From Streptomyces sp. NBC_01224 (GTDB taxonomy: Bacteria; Actinomycetota; Actinomycetes; Streptomycetales; Streptomycetaceae): a stretch of 64,000 nt of DNA. The notes below the pieces were generated by a model. The model worked only from the letters and a program-made list of their open reading frames with translations. It was not told where the DNA came from and made no database searches. The stretch is from assembly GCF_036002945.1 (NCBI RefSeq), contig NZ_CP108529.1:744001-808000 (forward strand), given 5' to 3'. The position numbers were made by a program, and so were the translations under genes. Positions 1 to 7,737 of this stretch are shown piece by piece. Each line of letters opens with the position of its first letter. The first letter of the stretch is position 1.

Positions 1-792
1 CATCAGGAGCATCGCGTATTCGTCGTTGTATGCGAACACTGCATCGAGGCCCATGGTGCGCCAGCGGGCGGCCAGCCGGGCGGCCGATTCCTCCTCGTAC
101 CGCAACGGCAGCGGTTCGATACGGGCTCCGTGGCTCAGTGCGGCCTGCCGGGCTCCGGCCAGCCGGGGTTCGGCGAACAGGCCGAGGCCGCTTTCCTCGG
201 GCATGACCACGCCGATGCGGCGCCGGCCGCGCTCCAGCAGATGTCCGGTCGCACAGCTGCCGACCTCCCGCTGGTCCATGACCAGCGCATGGGCACCAGC
301 CACCGGACGGGGCCCGAGGGTGATCACGGCCTTGGCTCCGGATCGCCTGAGTACGGATATGCCCTGCGGGGTGAGGGCGATCGTGCCGGGTGCGATGACG
401 GCGACGGGACGGAGTTCGGCCCAGGCGCGTGGCGCGTCCTCGGCATCCAGGCCGGTGCTGCCGTACTGGACCACGGTGTAGTCGAGGCGGCGCAGCCCGG
501 ATTCCAGTTGGTGGAAGAAGCGGTGGTGGAGCGGGCCGGCCGGGAAGTTCATGGTGGGGAGCAGCACCATGCGGGTGTGTCCGGCACGCAGGCTGCGGGC
601 CGCCGCGTGCGGTACGTAGCCGAGTTCGGTGGCCGCTTCCCTGACCCGGCGGCGGGTGGGTTCGCTGATCCGCACGGACACGTTGTTGTTCAGTACGTAC
701 GACACGGTGGCCCGGGAGACGCCGGCGAGCCGTGCTACATCGGCACTGGTCGGGACGGGGCCTTCGGTGGGCTGGTTCGGTAACTGGCTCAT
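1..792 (-). CDS. LacI-family transcriptional regulator (3' end cut by window edge)
   Basis: DNA-binding repressor of the LacI/GalR family; 264 codons are present and the reading frame is still open at the window edge, so roughly the last quarter of a ~340-residue protein is missing. The N-terminal helix-turn-helix with the classic LacI pattern (TSADVARLAGVSRATVSYVL, residues ~15-34) is followed by the hinge and by a periplasmic-binding-protein-like sensor domain from residue ~70. The ATG at 792-790 is chosen because the HTH follows 14 residues later; there is no strong Shine-Dalgarno. It is divergent from the NfeD-like gene with only 49 bp between them. Effector unknown; LacI proteins usually bind a sugar. 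Family certain, target not assignable. Confidence 0.9.
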   Translation of the reverse strand, partial: MSQLPNQPTEGPVPTSADVARLAGVSRATVSYVLNNNVSVRISEPTRRRVREAATELGYVPHAAARSLRAGHTRMVLLPTMNFPAGPLHHRFFHQLESGLRRLDYTVVQYGSTGLDAEDAPRAWAELRPVAVIAPGTIALTPQGISVLRRSGAKAVITLGPRPVAGAHALVMDQREVGSCATGHLLERGRRRIGVVMPEESGLGLFAEPRLAGARQAALSHGARIEPLPLRYEEESAARLAARWRTMGLDAVFAYNDEYAMLLM

Positions 793-841
793 GGCGTCGG
801 GCAGTCTTCCAGACCTGTGCGGCGTGGGTACGCTCCGGGGC

Positions 842-1060
842 ATGGATGACTCCTCGATGGTGGGACTGATCGGCCGGGTGACCGGGACGGTGGGGCCGGG
901 ACTGGTGGGCGAGGTGATCGTACGGATCCGGGGCGGCGCCGAGCACTTCCTCGCGCATCCGGCCTCCGCGAAGGAACGCATCGAGCCCGGCACGGTGGTG
1001 ACGGTGATCGAGTATCTGCCGCCGCGGACGGTGTATGTGGCTCGCGCATACGGTAGTTGA
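842..1060 (+). CDS. NfeD-like OB-fold small protein, partner of the flotillin
   Basis: A 72-residue protein that starts at ATG 842 and is rich in beta-strand residues (GLIGRVTGTVGPGLVGEV, then PGTVVTVIEYLPPRTVYVA). This matches the soluble C-terminal OB-fold of NfeD proteins, here without the membrane segments. NfeD-type genes typically sit next to flotillin/stomatin genes, and here a flotillin gene follows 138 bp downstream on the same strand, which supports the call. The role is probably to assist the flotillin in organising membrane microdomains. The same frame is open further upstream, but that part overlaps the divergent LacI gene and looks like a shadow. The exact partner function is inferred from context. 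Confidence 0.75.
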   Translation: MDDSSMVGLIGRVTGTVGPGLVGEVIVRIRGGAEHFLAHPASAKERIEPGTVVTVIEYLPPRTVYVARAYGS

Positions 1061-1121
1061 GGCCCCGGCGGGAGGGTCTTCACACCTTTCGTCGTCAAGA
1101 ATTCGGCAAGGTTGCGCACGC

Positions 1122-1152
1122 GTCTTCTCCACCGCCGCGAGCAGGAGAAGAC
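1122..1152 (+). terminator. Hairpin between NfeD-like and flotillin genes
   Basis: Nine-base perfect arms GTCTTCTCC / GGAGAAGAC separated by 13 bases, lying 62 bp after the NfeD-like stop and 46 bp before the flotillin start. No T-run follows, as is normal in Streptomyces. It could be a partial terminator or a processing hairpin that sets different expression for the two genes. Confidence 0.4.
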
Positions 1153-1198
1153 TCCCCCTGTTCAGCGGTGCCGACGGGGCACTGCGATAAGGGGGCGC

Positions 1199-2713
1199 AT
1201 GCCGATGGTCATCGGCGTCACGGCGGGTCTCGTACTCGCCGCCATCATTGTGTTGATCGGCCTGTTCAAGCTGATGTGGCGAGTGGCCGAGCCGAACGAA
1301 GCCCTCGTCATCTCCGGTTCCAAGCACAAGACCGAGGGTCTCGGGCAGGGCATGGGATTTAGGATCGTCACTGGTCATGGCACGCTCGTCCTGCCCGGGG
1401 TCCAGGCGGTGCGGAAGATGTCCCTGGATCTCAACGAGACCGAGCTGTCGGTCGATTGCGTCACGCATCAGGGGATTCCGCTGCGGGTGCGGGGCGTCGT
1501 CATCTTCAAGGTGGGCGACGACTTCGTGTCGATCGCCAATGCGGCCCGCCGCTTCCTCGACCAGCAGAAAATGATGTCGGAGCGGGTGCACAACGTGTTC
1601 GCCGGTCATCTGCGTTCCATTGTGGGCGGGTTGACGGTCGAGGACATGATCCGGGACCGGGAGAAGCTCACCGGGCAGACCCGGGCGGCGTGCGGGACCG
1701 AGATGGAGAAGCTCGGGCTGATCGTCGACTCGCTCCAGATCCATGAGATCGAGGACCCGACGGGCTACATCAAGAACCTGGCGATGCCGCATGCGGCGGC
1801 GGTGCAGCGGGATGCCCGGATAGCGCAGGCCGAGGCCAACCGGCGGGCCACCGAGGCGGAGCAGCAGGCCGCCGCCCGGATGTCGGAGGCGACCCGCGAC
1901 AGCGAGATCCTGCAGGCCGGGTATCAGGCCGAGCGCGACAAGGCCGCGGCCAGCTCCCGGCAGGCGGGTCCGCTGGCCGACGCGGCGGCGCGGCAGGAGG
2001 TCGTGGTTCAGGAGACCAGGGTCGCCGAACTGGAGGCCCAGCGGCGCGAGCAGCAGCTGCAGGCCGATGTGCGCAAGCCCGCGGACGCCCAGGCGTACGA
2101 GAAGCGCACCCTGGCCGAGGGCGAGCGCGACGCCCGGATCTCGGCGGCCGAGGCGAAGGCGCGGGAGACGGAGCTCGCCGCGGTCGCGGAGGCCAACCGG
2201 GTCAAGACGGCGGCGCTCGCGGAGGCCGAGGCGACGAAGGCGCGCGGCGCCGCCGCCGCGACGGCGACCAGGGCGACGGGTGAGGCGGAGGCCGCCGCGG
2301 CCCAGGCCAAGGGGCTGGCACTGGCCGAGGCGACCCGTGCCAAGGGCCTCGCAGAGGCGGAGGCGATCAAGGCCAGGGCCGCGGCCCTGGCGGAGAACCA
2401 GGAGGCGGTGGTCGCCCAGCAGCTGGCCGAGAAGTGGCCGGAGATCGTCGAGGCGGGCGCGGGCGCCTTCAGCAGTGTGGACCACATGGTGCTGCTGAAC
2501 GGGGCCGACGGCATGTCGGACATGTTCGCGAAGGCGCTGACGATGGGCGGCACGGGCCTCGGACTGGCCCGGCAGCTGCTGTCCACGATGAGTCAGGACA
2601 GCCCGGCAGAACCGGCGTCCAAGGTCGACGGAGTCACGCCGGCCGCTACGCCCTCGCCGCGTAAGCAGCACATTGCGGTGACGGGTGATCAGGAGGACGG
2701 CACGCCTTCCTGA
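1199..2713 (+). CDS. Flotillin/SPFH-domain membrane scaffold protein
   Basis: A 504-residue flotillin (FloT/YuaG type). There is one N-terminal membrane segment (residues ~4-24, VIGVTAGLVLAAIIVLIGLF), then an SPFH/Band 7 domain to ~residue 200, then a long Ala/Glu-rich coiled coil (~205-420, repeated EAxA and AEA patterns) and a C-terminal oligomerisation tail. The start ATG 1199 is preferred over the upstream in-frame GTG/ATG codons because AAGGGGG lies just before it and the membrane segment begins directly after. Flotillins assemble on the inner membrane leaflet and organise functional microdomains; the preceding NfeD-like gene is the usual partner. It is followed by a strong hairpin. Confidence 0.9.
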   Translation: MPMVIGVTAGLVLAAIIVLIGLFKLMWRVAEPNEALVISGSKHKTEGLGQGMGFRIVTGHGTLVLPGVQAVRKMSLDLNETELSVDCVTHQGIPLRVRGVVIFKVGDDFVSIANAARRFLDQQKMMSERVHNVFAGHLRSIVGGLTVEDMIRDREKLTGQTRAACGTEMEKLGLIVDSLQIHEIEDPTGYIKNLAMPHAAAVQRDARIAQAEANRRATEAEQQAAARMSEATRDSEILQAGYQAERDKAAASSRQAGPLADAAARQEVVVQETRVAELEAQRREQQLQADVRKPADAQAYEKRTLAEGERDARISAAEAKARETELAAVAEANRVKTAALAEAEATKARGAAAATATRATGEAEAAAAQAKGLALAEATRAKGLAEAEAIKARAAALAENQEAVVAQQLAEKWPEIVEAGAGAFSSVDHMVLLNGADGMSDMFAKALTMGGTGLGLARQLLSTMSQDSPAEPASKVDGVTPAATPSPRKQHIAVTGDQEDGTPS

Positions 2714-2725
2714 CCGGTCCCGTCG

Positions 2726-2774
2726 GCTGTGGCCGGTGCACGCCCCTCAGCCCGGGGCAAGCACCGGCCGCAGC
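2726..2774 (+). terminator. Terminator-like hairpin after flotillin gene
   Basis: Fourteen-base arms (GCTGTGGCCGGTGC / GCACCGGCCGCAGC, one T-G mismatch) around a loop that contains a second small CCCC/GGGG stem, starting 13 bp after the flotillin stop codon. Confidence 0.7.
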
Positions 2775-2862
2775 TCCGGTCCTCGAAGTCGAGGGTGCGG
2801 CCTGCTGCCCGTTCACCGGCCCCGCTCCGTGGAACGGGCCGTGCAGGTCCTACGGTGTGGGG

Positions 2863-3330
2863 ATGACCATCCAGCACCGTGACGACAGCACCGACGGTCC
2901 GGCCGCCTTCCCCGGCCGCACCGGCGCGACCGCCACATCCGAGGCCGACCCGCGCGACGTGGGCCCGGTCCGCACCTCGTACGCCCCCGACCGGGACGGC
3001 GACCCCGACCCCGGCGAGATCGTCTGGACGTGGGTGCCGTTCGAGGAGAACGACGGGCGCGGCAAGGACCGTCCGGTTCTGGTGGTGGCCCGTGAGGCGG
3101 CGGGCACGCTGCTCGCCGTGCAGCTCTCCAGCAAGCAGCACGACCGGGACCGCGAGTGGGTGGCGCTCGGGGCCGGACCGTGGGACAGCTCGGGCCGCCC
3201 GTCCTGGGTCGATCTGGACCGGGTGCTGCGGGTGCACGAGGACGGGATGCGGCGTGAGGCGTGCGCTCTGGACCGGGACCGGTTCGATTCTGTCGTCGGC
3301 CGGATGCGGGAACGCTACGACTGGAACTGA
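2863..3330 (+). CDS. PemK/MazF-family toxin-like protein, no adjacent antitoxin
   Basis: A 155-residue protein. After a ~45-residue charged, Asp-rich N-terminal extension, the segment PGEIVWTWVPFEEN...GKDRPVLVVAREA...LLAVQLSSK and ...RVLRVHEDGMRREACALDRDRF is typical of the PemK/MazF fold (SH3-like barrel endoribonuclease). ATG 2863 is chosen; a GTG two codons upstream is also possible. No antitoxin-like small gene lies on either side: upstream is the flotillin terminator and downstream is a convergent PARG gene whose end overlaps this one by 16 bp. Free-standing PemK-like proteins are common in Streptomyces, and toxicity has not been shown for most. It could act on RNA, but catalysis is only inferred from the family. 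Confidence 0.7.
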   Translation: MTIQHRDDSTDGPAAFPGRTGATATSEADPRDVGPVRTSYAPDRDGDPDPGEIVWTWVPFEENDGRGKDRPVLVVAREAAGTLLAVQLSSKQHDRDREWVALGAGPWDSSGRPSWVDLDRVLRVHEDGMRREACALDRDRFDSVVGRMRERYDWN

Positions 3331-4151
3331 CCGCCGAACGTCCGGGCGAAGGCGGACCTGGTGGCGGATTCGGGGCTGCGGTCGAGGATGCCGAAGACGA
3401 TCTGCTCGAAGTGCCCGGCGAACCTGCCGTCGTCCAGCAGCAGCGCCCGGAACGCACCGGCCACCTCTGCCGGATCATTGCGGAACACACCACAGCCCCA
3501 GGCGCCCAGCACCAGCCTGCGGTACCCGCCCACCGCCGCGACCTCCAGCACCCGCTCGGCCCGGGACGCGAGCGCGGCGGGGATGCGGTGCGCGTCCTCG
3601 GGGGCGCGGCTGCGGATGACTCCGGCGTTGGGTGCCGGGGAGGTGAGGAAGCCCGCGGCGTACGGAGTGTCGAGCAGCCGCCCCCGGTCGTCGCGGAACA
3701 CCGGTACACCCGGTGAATGAATCACCCGGTCGGTGTAGAAGGCGCTGCGTTCTGTGCGGTGGTGGGCGTAGTAGTCGGGGGCGCGCAGCAGCGTGGCGTA
3801 CAGGGCGGAGCCACGGCACAGGGCTTCCTCCTGGGCCTGTGCGCCGTTGAGATAGCCGCCTCCGGGATTGCGGGCGGAGGCGTAGTTCAGGACAGCGATC
3901 TCGCCGGGCCCTTCGCCGGCCATCCGCCGCGCCGCCTGCAGGCTGCTCTCGTCGGTGACCTCGACGACCGGCGTGCGGTCAAAGTCGAGTGCCGCGACCG
4001 GTACCGGCTCGGGACCGTACAGCCTGGTGCCCGACAATGCGGTGGTCAGCGCAGGCTCGATGCTCACCTCACGCCCTTCCCGCGTGCGGTAGCGGCCGGC
4101 CTCGACAATGGCTTCGGTCTCTCGCGCGATGCCGCGCAGCCGTGCGCTCAT
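3315..4151 (-). CDS. Bacterial-type poly(ADP-ribose) glycohydrolase (TIGR02452 family)
   Basis: A 278-residue macrodomain-like protein. It carries the bacterial PARG signature GGG-x7-QEE (GGGYLNGAQAQEE, about residues 115-127), with an upstream NYAS-ARNPGGG segment that contacts ADP-ribose and a downstream LGAWGCGVFRNDP motif typical of the family. The expected activity is hydrolysis of ADP-ribose chains or removal of ADP-ribose modifications in the cytoplasm. Start ATG 4151 has a GGGGGAG ribosome site; a longer in-frame start at 4211 has none. It is divergent from egtA and convergent with the PemK-like gene, sharing 16 bp at the 3' ends. All signature residues are present, so it should be active. 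Confidence 0.85.
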   Translation of the reverse strand: MSARLRGIARETEAIVEAGRYRTREGREVSIEPALTTALSGTRLYGPEPVPVAALDFDRTPVVEVTDESSLQAARRMAGEGPGEIAVLNYASARNPGGGYLNGAQAQEEALCRGSALYATLLRAPDYYAHHRTERSAFYTDRVIHSPGVPVFRDDRGRLLDTPYAAGFLTSPAPNAGVIRSRAPEDAHRIPAALASRAERVLEVAAVGGYRRLVLGAWGCGVFRNDPAEVAGAFRALLLDDGRFAGHFEQIVFGILDRSPESATRSAFARTFGGQFQS

Positions 4152-4301
4152 CGGTACTCCCCCGTGTGGTGCATACGGGGCATGCTCTGCGCTCCAGCGG
4201 CATGGATGCAACCGTATTTCCGACGCACAGGGGCACTCTTGTGCGATCTCCCCGTAGGGGTTTGGCTGGTACGGACGAACCGAGCAGAAGGAGGCCCCGG
4301 C
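4152..4301. promoter_or_regulatory. Divergent promoter region, PARG and egtA
   Basis: A 150-bp gap between the two divergent starts must hold both promoters. It is less GC-rich than its surroundings near 4205-4235 (GCAACCGTATTTCC) and contains a small palindrome CCCCGTAGGGG near 4249-4259. No confident -35/-10 pair or known operator was recognised. Confidence 0.4.
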
Positions 4302-5621
4302 ATGTCATCCGACACACCCGGAGAGCACGGTCCGCCCGGCCAGGACCCGCCCCTCGGCGAGGGCGAGGCGGAGGATTTACTGCGCTGCATCTGCTTCAAG
4401 ACCGGACCGCCCCGAACGGTCGGCGTTGAACTCGAATGGCTCATTCACCACCGGGATCAGCCCCGCGTCCCTGTCCCCCACCACCGTCTCGACGCGGCCG
4501 CCGACATCCTCCGGGCCCTGCCCCTGAGTGCGGCGCTCACCTTCGAACCCGGCGGCCAGCTGGAGCTCAGCTCGCGCCCCGCCGGCTCCCTGATGGCGTG
4601 CATCGATGCCACCGCCGCCGATCTCAACGCGGTACGTGACGCCCTGGACCGGGTGGATCTCGCACCGGTGGGTCTCGGCGTCGATCCGTGGCATCCACCG
4701 CGCCGTCTTCTGCACGAGCCCCGCTACGACGCCATGGAGATCTCGTTCGACCGGTCGGGACCGGCCGGCCGCGCCATGATGTGCACCACCGCGTCCGTCC
4801 AGGTATGTCTGGACGCAGGAGAGGAGGAACCGGGTCCGCTCGGCTACGGGCGGCGCTGGCAGCTGTCCCATCTGCTGGGCGCGGTGCTGGTAGCGGTGTT
4901 CGCCAACTCGCCGTTCCAGTTCGGCCGCCCGACACCGTGGCGGTCCACCCGGCAGTCGCTCTGGGCCGACCTCGATCCATGGCGGTCCCTGGCACCGCCC
5001 GGCTGTCTGCCGCCGCGCGACGCGTGGGCCACGCATGTCCTGGACACCCCGGTGATGTGCATCCGGGACGACGAGGAGCCATGGGCAGTGCCGGACGGTC
5101 TGACCTTCCGCGACTGGATCCGCACCGGCACGCCGAGACCACCGGTGCGCGCCGACCTCGACTACCACATCAGCACCCTCTTTCCGCCCGTGCGCCCGCG
5201 CGGACATCTTGAGCTGCGAATGATCGACGCGCAGCACGGCGCGGACGGGTGGCTGGTGCCGCTCGCCGTCACCACTGCCCTGTTCGACGACCCGGAGGCC
5301 GCCGAGACCGTGTACCGCACCGTCAAACCACTGGCCGAGACGGCCGGGCCACGGCCCGCGCCGCGCAATCCGCTCTGGGTGGGCGCCGCCCGCGACGGCC
5401 TGACCGATCCCGAACTGCGGTCGGCGGCCATCACCTGCTTCGAACTCGCGCTGGAGGCGCTGCCCCGGATGGGAGCGACCACGGCCGTGCAGGAGGCGGT
5501 GGCGGACTTCAACGACCGCTTCGTCGCCCGGGGCCGATGTCCGGCCGACGATCTTCCCGAACTGCTCGCGCCGGGTTCAGCGGGTGATTCGGGCCATCAC
5601 TTCGAGGGGCCCCGCTCATGA
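4302..5621 (+). CDS. egtA: Glutamate-cysteine ligase EgtA (ergothioneine pathway)
   Basis: A 439-residue GCS2-type ligase. It joins glutamate and cysteine to give gamma-glutamylcysteine, the sulfur donor used by EgtB. The N-terminal VGVELEWLIHH (residues ~40) and GGQLELSSRP motifs and the later LRMIDAQ segment are family hallmarks. Start ATG 4302 follows AAGGAGG with good spacing; upstream in-frame codons lie in the divergent promoter. It is the first gene of a tight four-gene operon and ends with an ATGA overlap onto egtB. Gene order A-B-C-D matches that known in actinobacteria. The assignment is firm because of the neighbouring egtBCD genes. Confidence 0.92.
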   Translation: MSSDTPGEHGPPGQDPPLGEGEAEDLLRCICFKTGPPRTVGVELEWLIHHRDQPRVPVPHHRLDAAADILRALPLSAALTFEPGGQLELSSRPAGSLMACIDATAADLNAVRDALDRVDLAPVGLGVDPWHPPRRLLHEPRYDAMEISFDRSGPAGRAMMCTTASVQVCLDAGEEEPGPLGYGRRWQLSHLLGAVLVAVFANSPFQFGRPTPWRSTRQSLWADLDPWRSLAPPGCLPPRDAWATHVLDTPVMCIRDDEEPWAVPDGLTFRDWIRTGTPRPPVRADLDYHISTLFPPVRPRGHLELRMIDAQHGADGWLVPLAVTTALFDDPEAAETVYRTVKPLAETAGPRPAPRNPLWVGAARDGLTDPELRSAAITCFELALEALPRMGATTAVQEAVADFNDRFVARGRCPADDLPELLAPGSAGDSGHHFEGPRS

Positions 5622-6982
5622 CCGACTCCCCCACGCCCGCCACTTCCGGTCCGCACAGCACCGCCGCTCCGGACGAGGCGGACACCGAAGCGCTCCGGCA
5701 GCGGGCCCTCGCTGCGCTGCTCACCGCCCGTGAACGCACCACACTTCTCACCGACAGCGTGGACGACCATGAACTGACCGCCCAGCACTCGCCGTTGATG
5801 TCCCCCCTGGTATGGGACCTCGCGCACATCGGCAATCAGGAGGAGCTGTGGCTGCTGCGCGGGGTGGCCGGTCGGGAGGCGATGCGCCCGGAGATCGACG
5901 GGCTGTACGACGCCTTCGAGCATCCCCGGGCGTCCCGCCCCTCGCTGCCGCTGCTGGCGCCTGCCGAGGCCCGTACCTACGCCGCGGAGGTACGTGGTCG
6001 CGCGCTGGACGTACTCGACGGCACGGCACTGCACGGTGACCGCCCGCTGGTGCGGGCCGGGTTCGCCTTCGGCATGATCGCCCAGCATGAACAGCAGCAC
6101 GACGAAACGATGCTGATCACCCATCAGCTGAGATCGGGACCTGCCGTTCTGACCGCGCCGGTTCCGCCGCCCGCACCCGCCGACGCGGCGGGTCTCCCTG
6201 CCGAAGTACTGGTCCCGGGCGGCCCGTTCACCATGGGTACGTCCACCGAGCCGTGGGCTCTCGACAACGAACGCCCGGCCCATGTGCGCGACGTACCGGA
6301 CTTCTTCATCGACACGACCCCGGTCACCTGCGGCGCGTACCAGGGGTTCGTCGAGGACGGCGGCTACACCGAGCGGCGCTGGTGGGCCCCCGAGGGCTGG
6401 GCCATGGTCCGCGAGCACGAACTGACCGCTCCGCTGTTCTGGCACCGGGACGCCGGTCAGTGGCTGCGCCGCCGCTTCGGAGTGACCGAGACGGTCCCCG
6501 AGACCGAGCCGGTGCTCCATGTCAGCTGGTACGAGGCGGACGCATACGCCCGCTGGGCAGGGCGCCGGCTGCCCTCGGAAGCGGAATGGGAGAAGGCGGC
6601 ACGCCACGACCCGGCGACGGGTCGTTCGCTGCGCCACCCGTGGGGCGACGAGGACCCGACTCCCGAGCGGGCCAACCTGGGTCAGCGCCATCTTCGGCCG
6701 GCACCTGCGGGGGCGTACGCCGCGGGCAAGTCGCCACTCGGCGTACGGCAGTTGATCGGTGACGTATGGGAGTGGACGTCGAGCGACTTCCTGCCGTATC
6801 CCGGCTTCGCGGCGTTCCCGTACCGCGAGTACTCCGAGGTGTTCTTCGGACCGGCACACAAGGTGCTGCGCGGCGGCTCGTTCGCCGTGGACCCGGTGGC
6901 GTGCCGGGGGACGTTCCGCAACTGGGACCTGCCGGTGCGGCGCCAGATCTTCTCCGGATTCCGTACCGCGAGGGATCTCTGA
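5618..6982 (+). CDS. egtB: Hercynine oxygenase/sulfoxide synthase EgtB
   Basis: A 454-residue non-heme iron enzyme that couples gamma-glutamylcysteine (or cysteine) to hercynine with O2, forming the C-S sulfoxide bond. The DinB-like N-terminal domain carries the iron-binding histidines (H in DLAHIGNQEE near residue 68, and QHEQQHDET near 155), and the C-terminal formylglycine-generating-enzyme/sulfatase-modifying domain runs from ~190 (GGPFTMGT...) to the end (LRGGSFAVDP...FRNWDLP...FSGFRTARD). It overlaps egtA by ATGA and the egtC start by one base (TGATG). Length and motifs are normal for actinobacterial EgtB. Confidence 0.95.
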   Translation: MTDSPTPATSGPHSTAAPDEADTEALRQRALAALLTARERTTLLTDSVDDHELTAQHSPLMSPLVWDLAHIGNQEELWLLRGVAGREAMRPEIDGLYDAFEHPRASRPSLPLLAPAEARTYAAEVRGRALDVLDGTALHGDRPLVRAGFAFGMIAQHEQQHDETMLITHQLRSGPAVLTAPVPPPAPADAAGLPAEVLVPGGPFTMGTSTEPWALDNERPAHVRDVPDFFIDTTPVTCGAYQGFVEDGGYTERRWWAPEGWAMVREHELTAPLFWHRDAGQWLRRRFGVTETVPETEPVLHVSWYEADAYARWAGRRLPSEAEWEKAARHDPATGRSLRHPWGDEDPTPERANLGQRHLRPAPAGAYAAGKSPLGVRQLIGDVWEWTSSDFLPYPGFAAFPYREYSEVFFGPAHKVLRGGSFAVDPVACRGTFRNWDLPVRRQIFSGFRTARDL

Positions 6983-7737
6983 TGTGCCGTCATATCGCCT
7001 ATCTGGGACCGTCGGTGTCTCTCGGCGAGGTGCTGGCACGACCGCCCCACAGCCTGGTGCGCCAGTCCTGGGCGCCGAGACACCAGCGGCATGGGACCGT
7101 CAACGCAGACGGTTTCGGCGTCGGCTGGTACGCGGACGGCGATCCGGTGCCCGGACGATACCGGCGCCGGGGCCCGGTCTGGGGCGACCAGACGTTCGCC
7201 GATCTGGCCAGAGTGGTGCGCAGTGCGGCGCTGCTCGCCGCGGTGCGTGACGCCACGGAGGCGGGCGCCGACGGCGAGGCGGCGGCCGCGCCGTTCGCCG
7301 CCGGACGGCTGCTGTTCAGCCACAACGGCGCGGTGAAGGGCTGGCCTCGGTCCCTGGCGTCACTCGCCGCCGCGCTGCCCCCGGCCGAACTGCTGACCCT
7401 CACCGCCCGCTGCGACTCGGCCCTGATCTGGGCCCTCGTACGACACCGCCTCGCCGACGGCGACGAACTGCCGCAGGCCGTCGCCGACACCGTGCTCGAC
7501 GTGGCAGCCGCGGCGCCAAAATCGCGGCTGAATCTGCTGCTCACCGATGGCACCACAATCGTGGCGACGGCCTGGGGAGACACCCTGTGGTATCTCGCCG
7601 AGCCCGGCCTGCGCACGGTCGTGGCCTCGGAGCCGTACGACGACGATCCGCACTGGCGCACGGTCCCCGACCGGACGTTGCTGACGGCGACCCGCGCCGA
7701 AGTTCTGCTGACCCCGCTCAAGGAGCCCACTGAGTGA
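6982..7737 (+). CDS. egtC: Class II glutamine amidotransferase EgtC
   Basis: A 251-residue Ntn hydrolase that removes the glutamate from the gamma-glutamyl-hercynylcysteine sulfoxide made by EgtB. The protein begins MCRHIAYLGP, so the catalytic Cys2 becomes N-terminal after Met removal; NADGFGVGWY, LFSHNGAVKGW and TARCDSALIW are the conserved class II amidotransferase blocks. Start is fixed by the catalytic cysteine and by the one-base overlap with the egtB stop. It ends in a GTGA overlap with egtD. The next enzyme, a PLP-dependent C-S lyase (EgtE), is not in the window. Confidence 0.95.
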   Translation: MCRHIAYLGPSVSLGEVLARPPHSLVRQSWAPRHQRHGTVNADGFGVGWYADGDPVPGRYRRRGPVWGDQTFADLARVVRSAALLAAVRDATEAGADGEAAAAPFAAGRLLFSHNGAVKGWPRSLASLAAALPPAELLTLTARCDSALIWALVRHRLADGDELPQAVADTVLDVAAAAPKSRLNLLLTDGTTIVATAWGDTLWYLAEPGLRTVVASEPYDDDPHWRTVPDRTLLTATRAEVLLTPLKEPTE

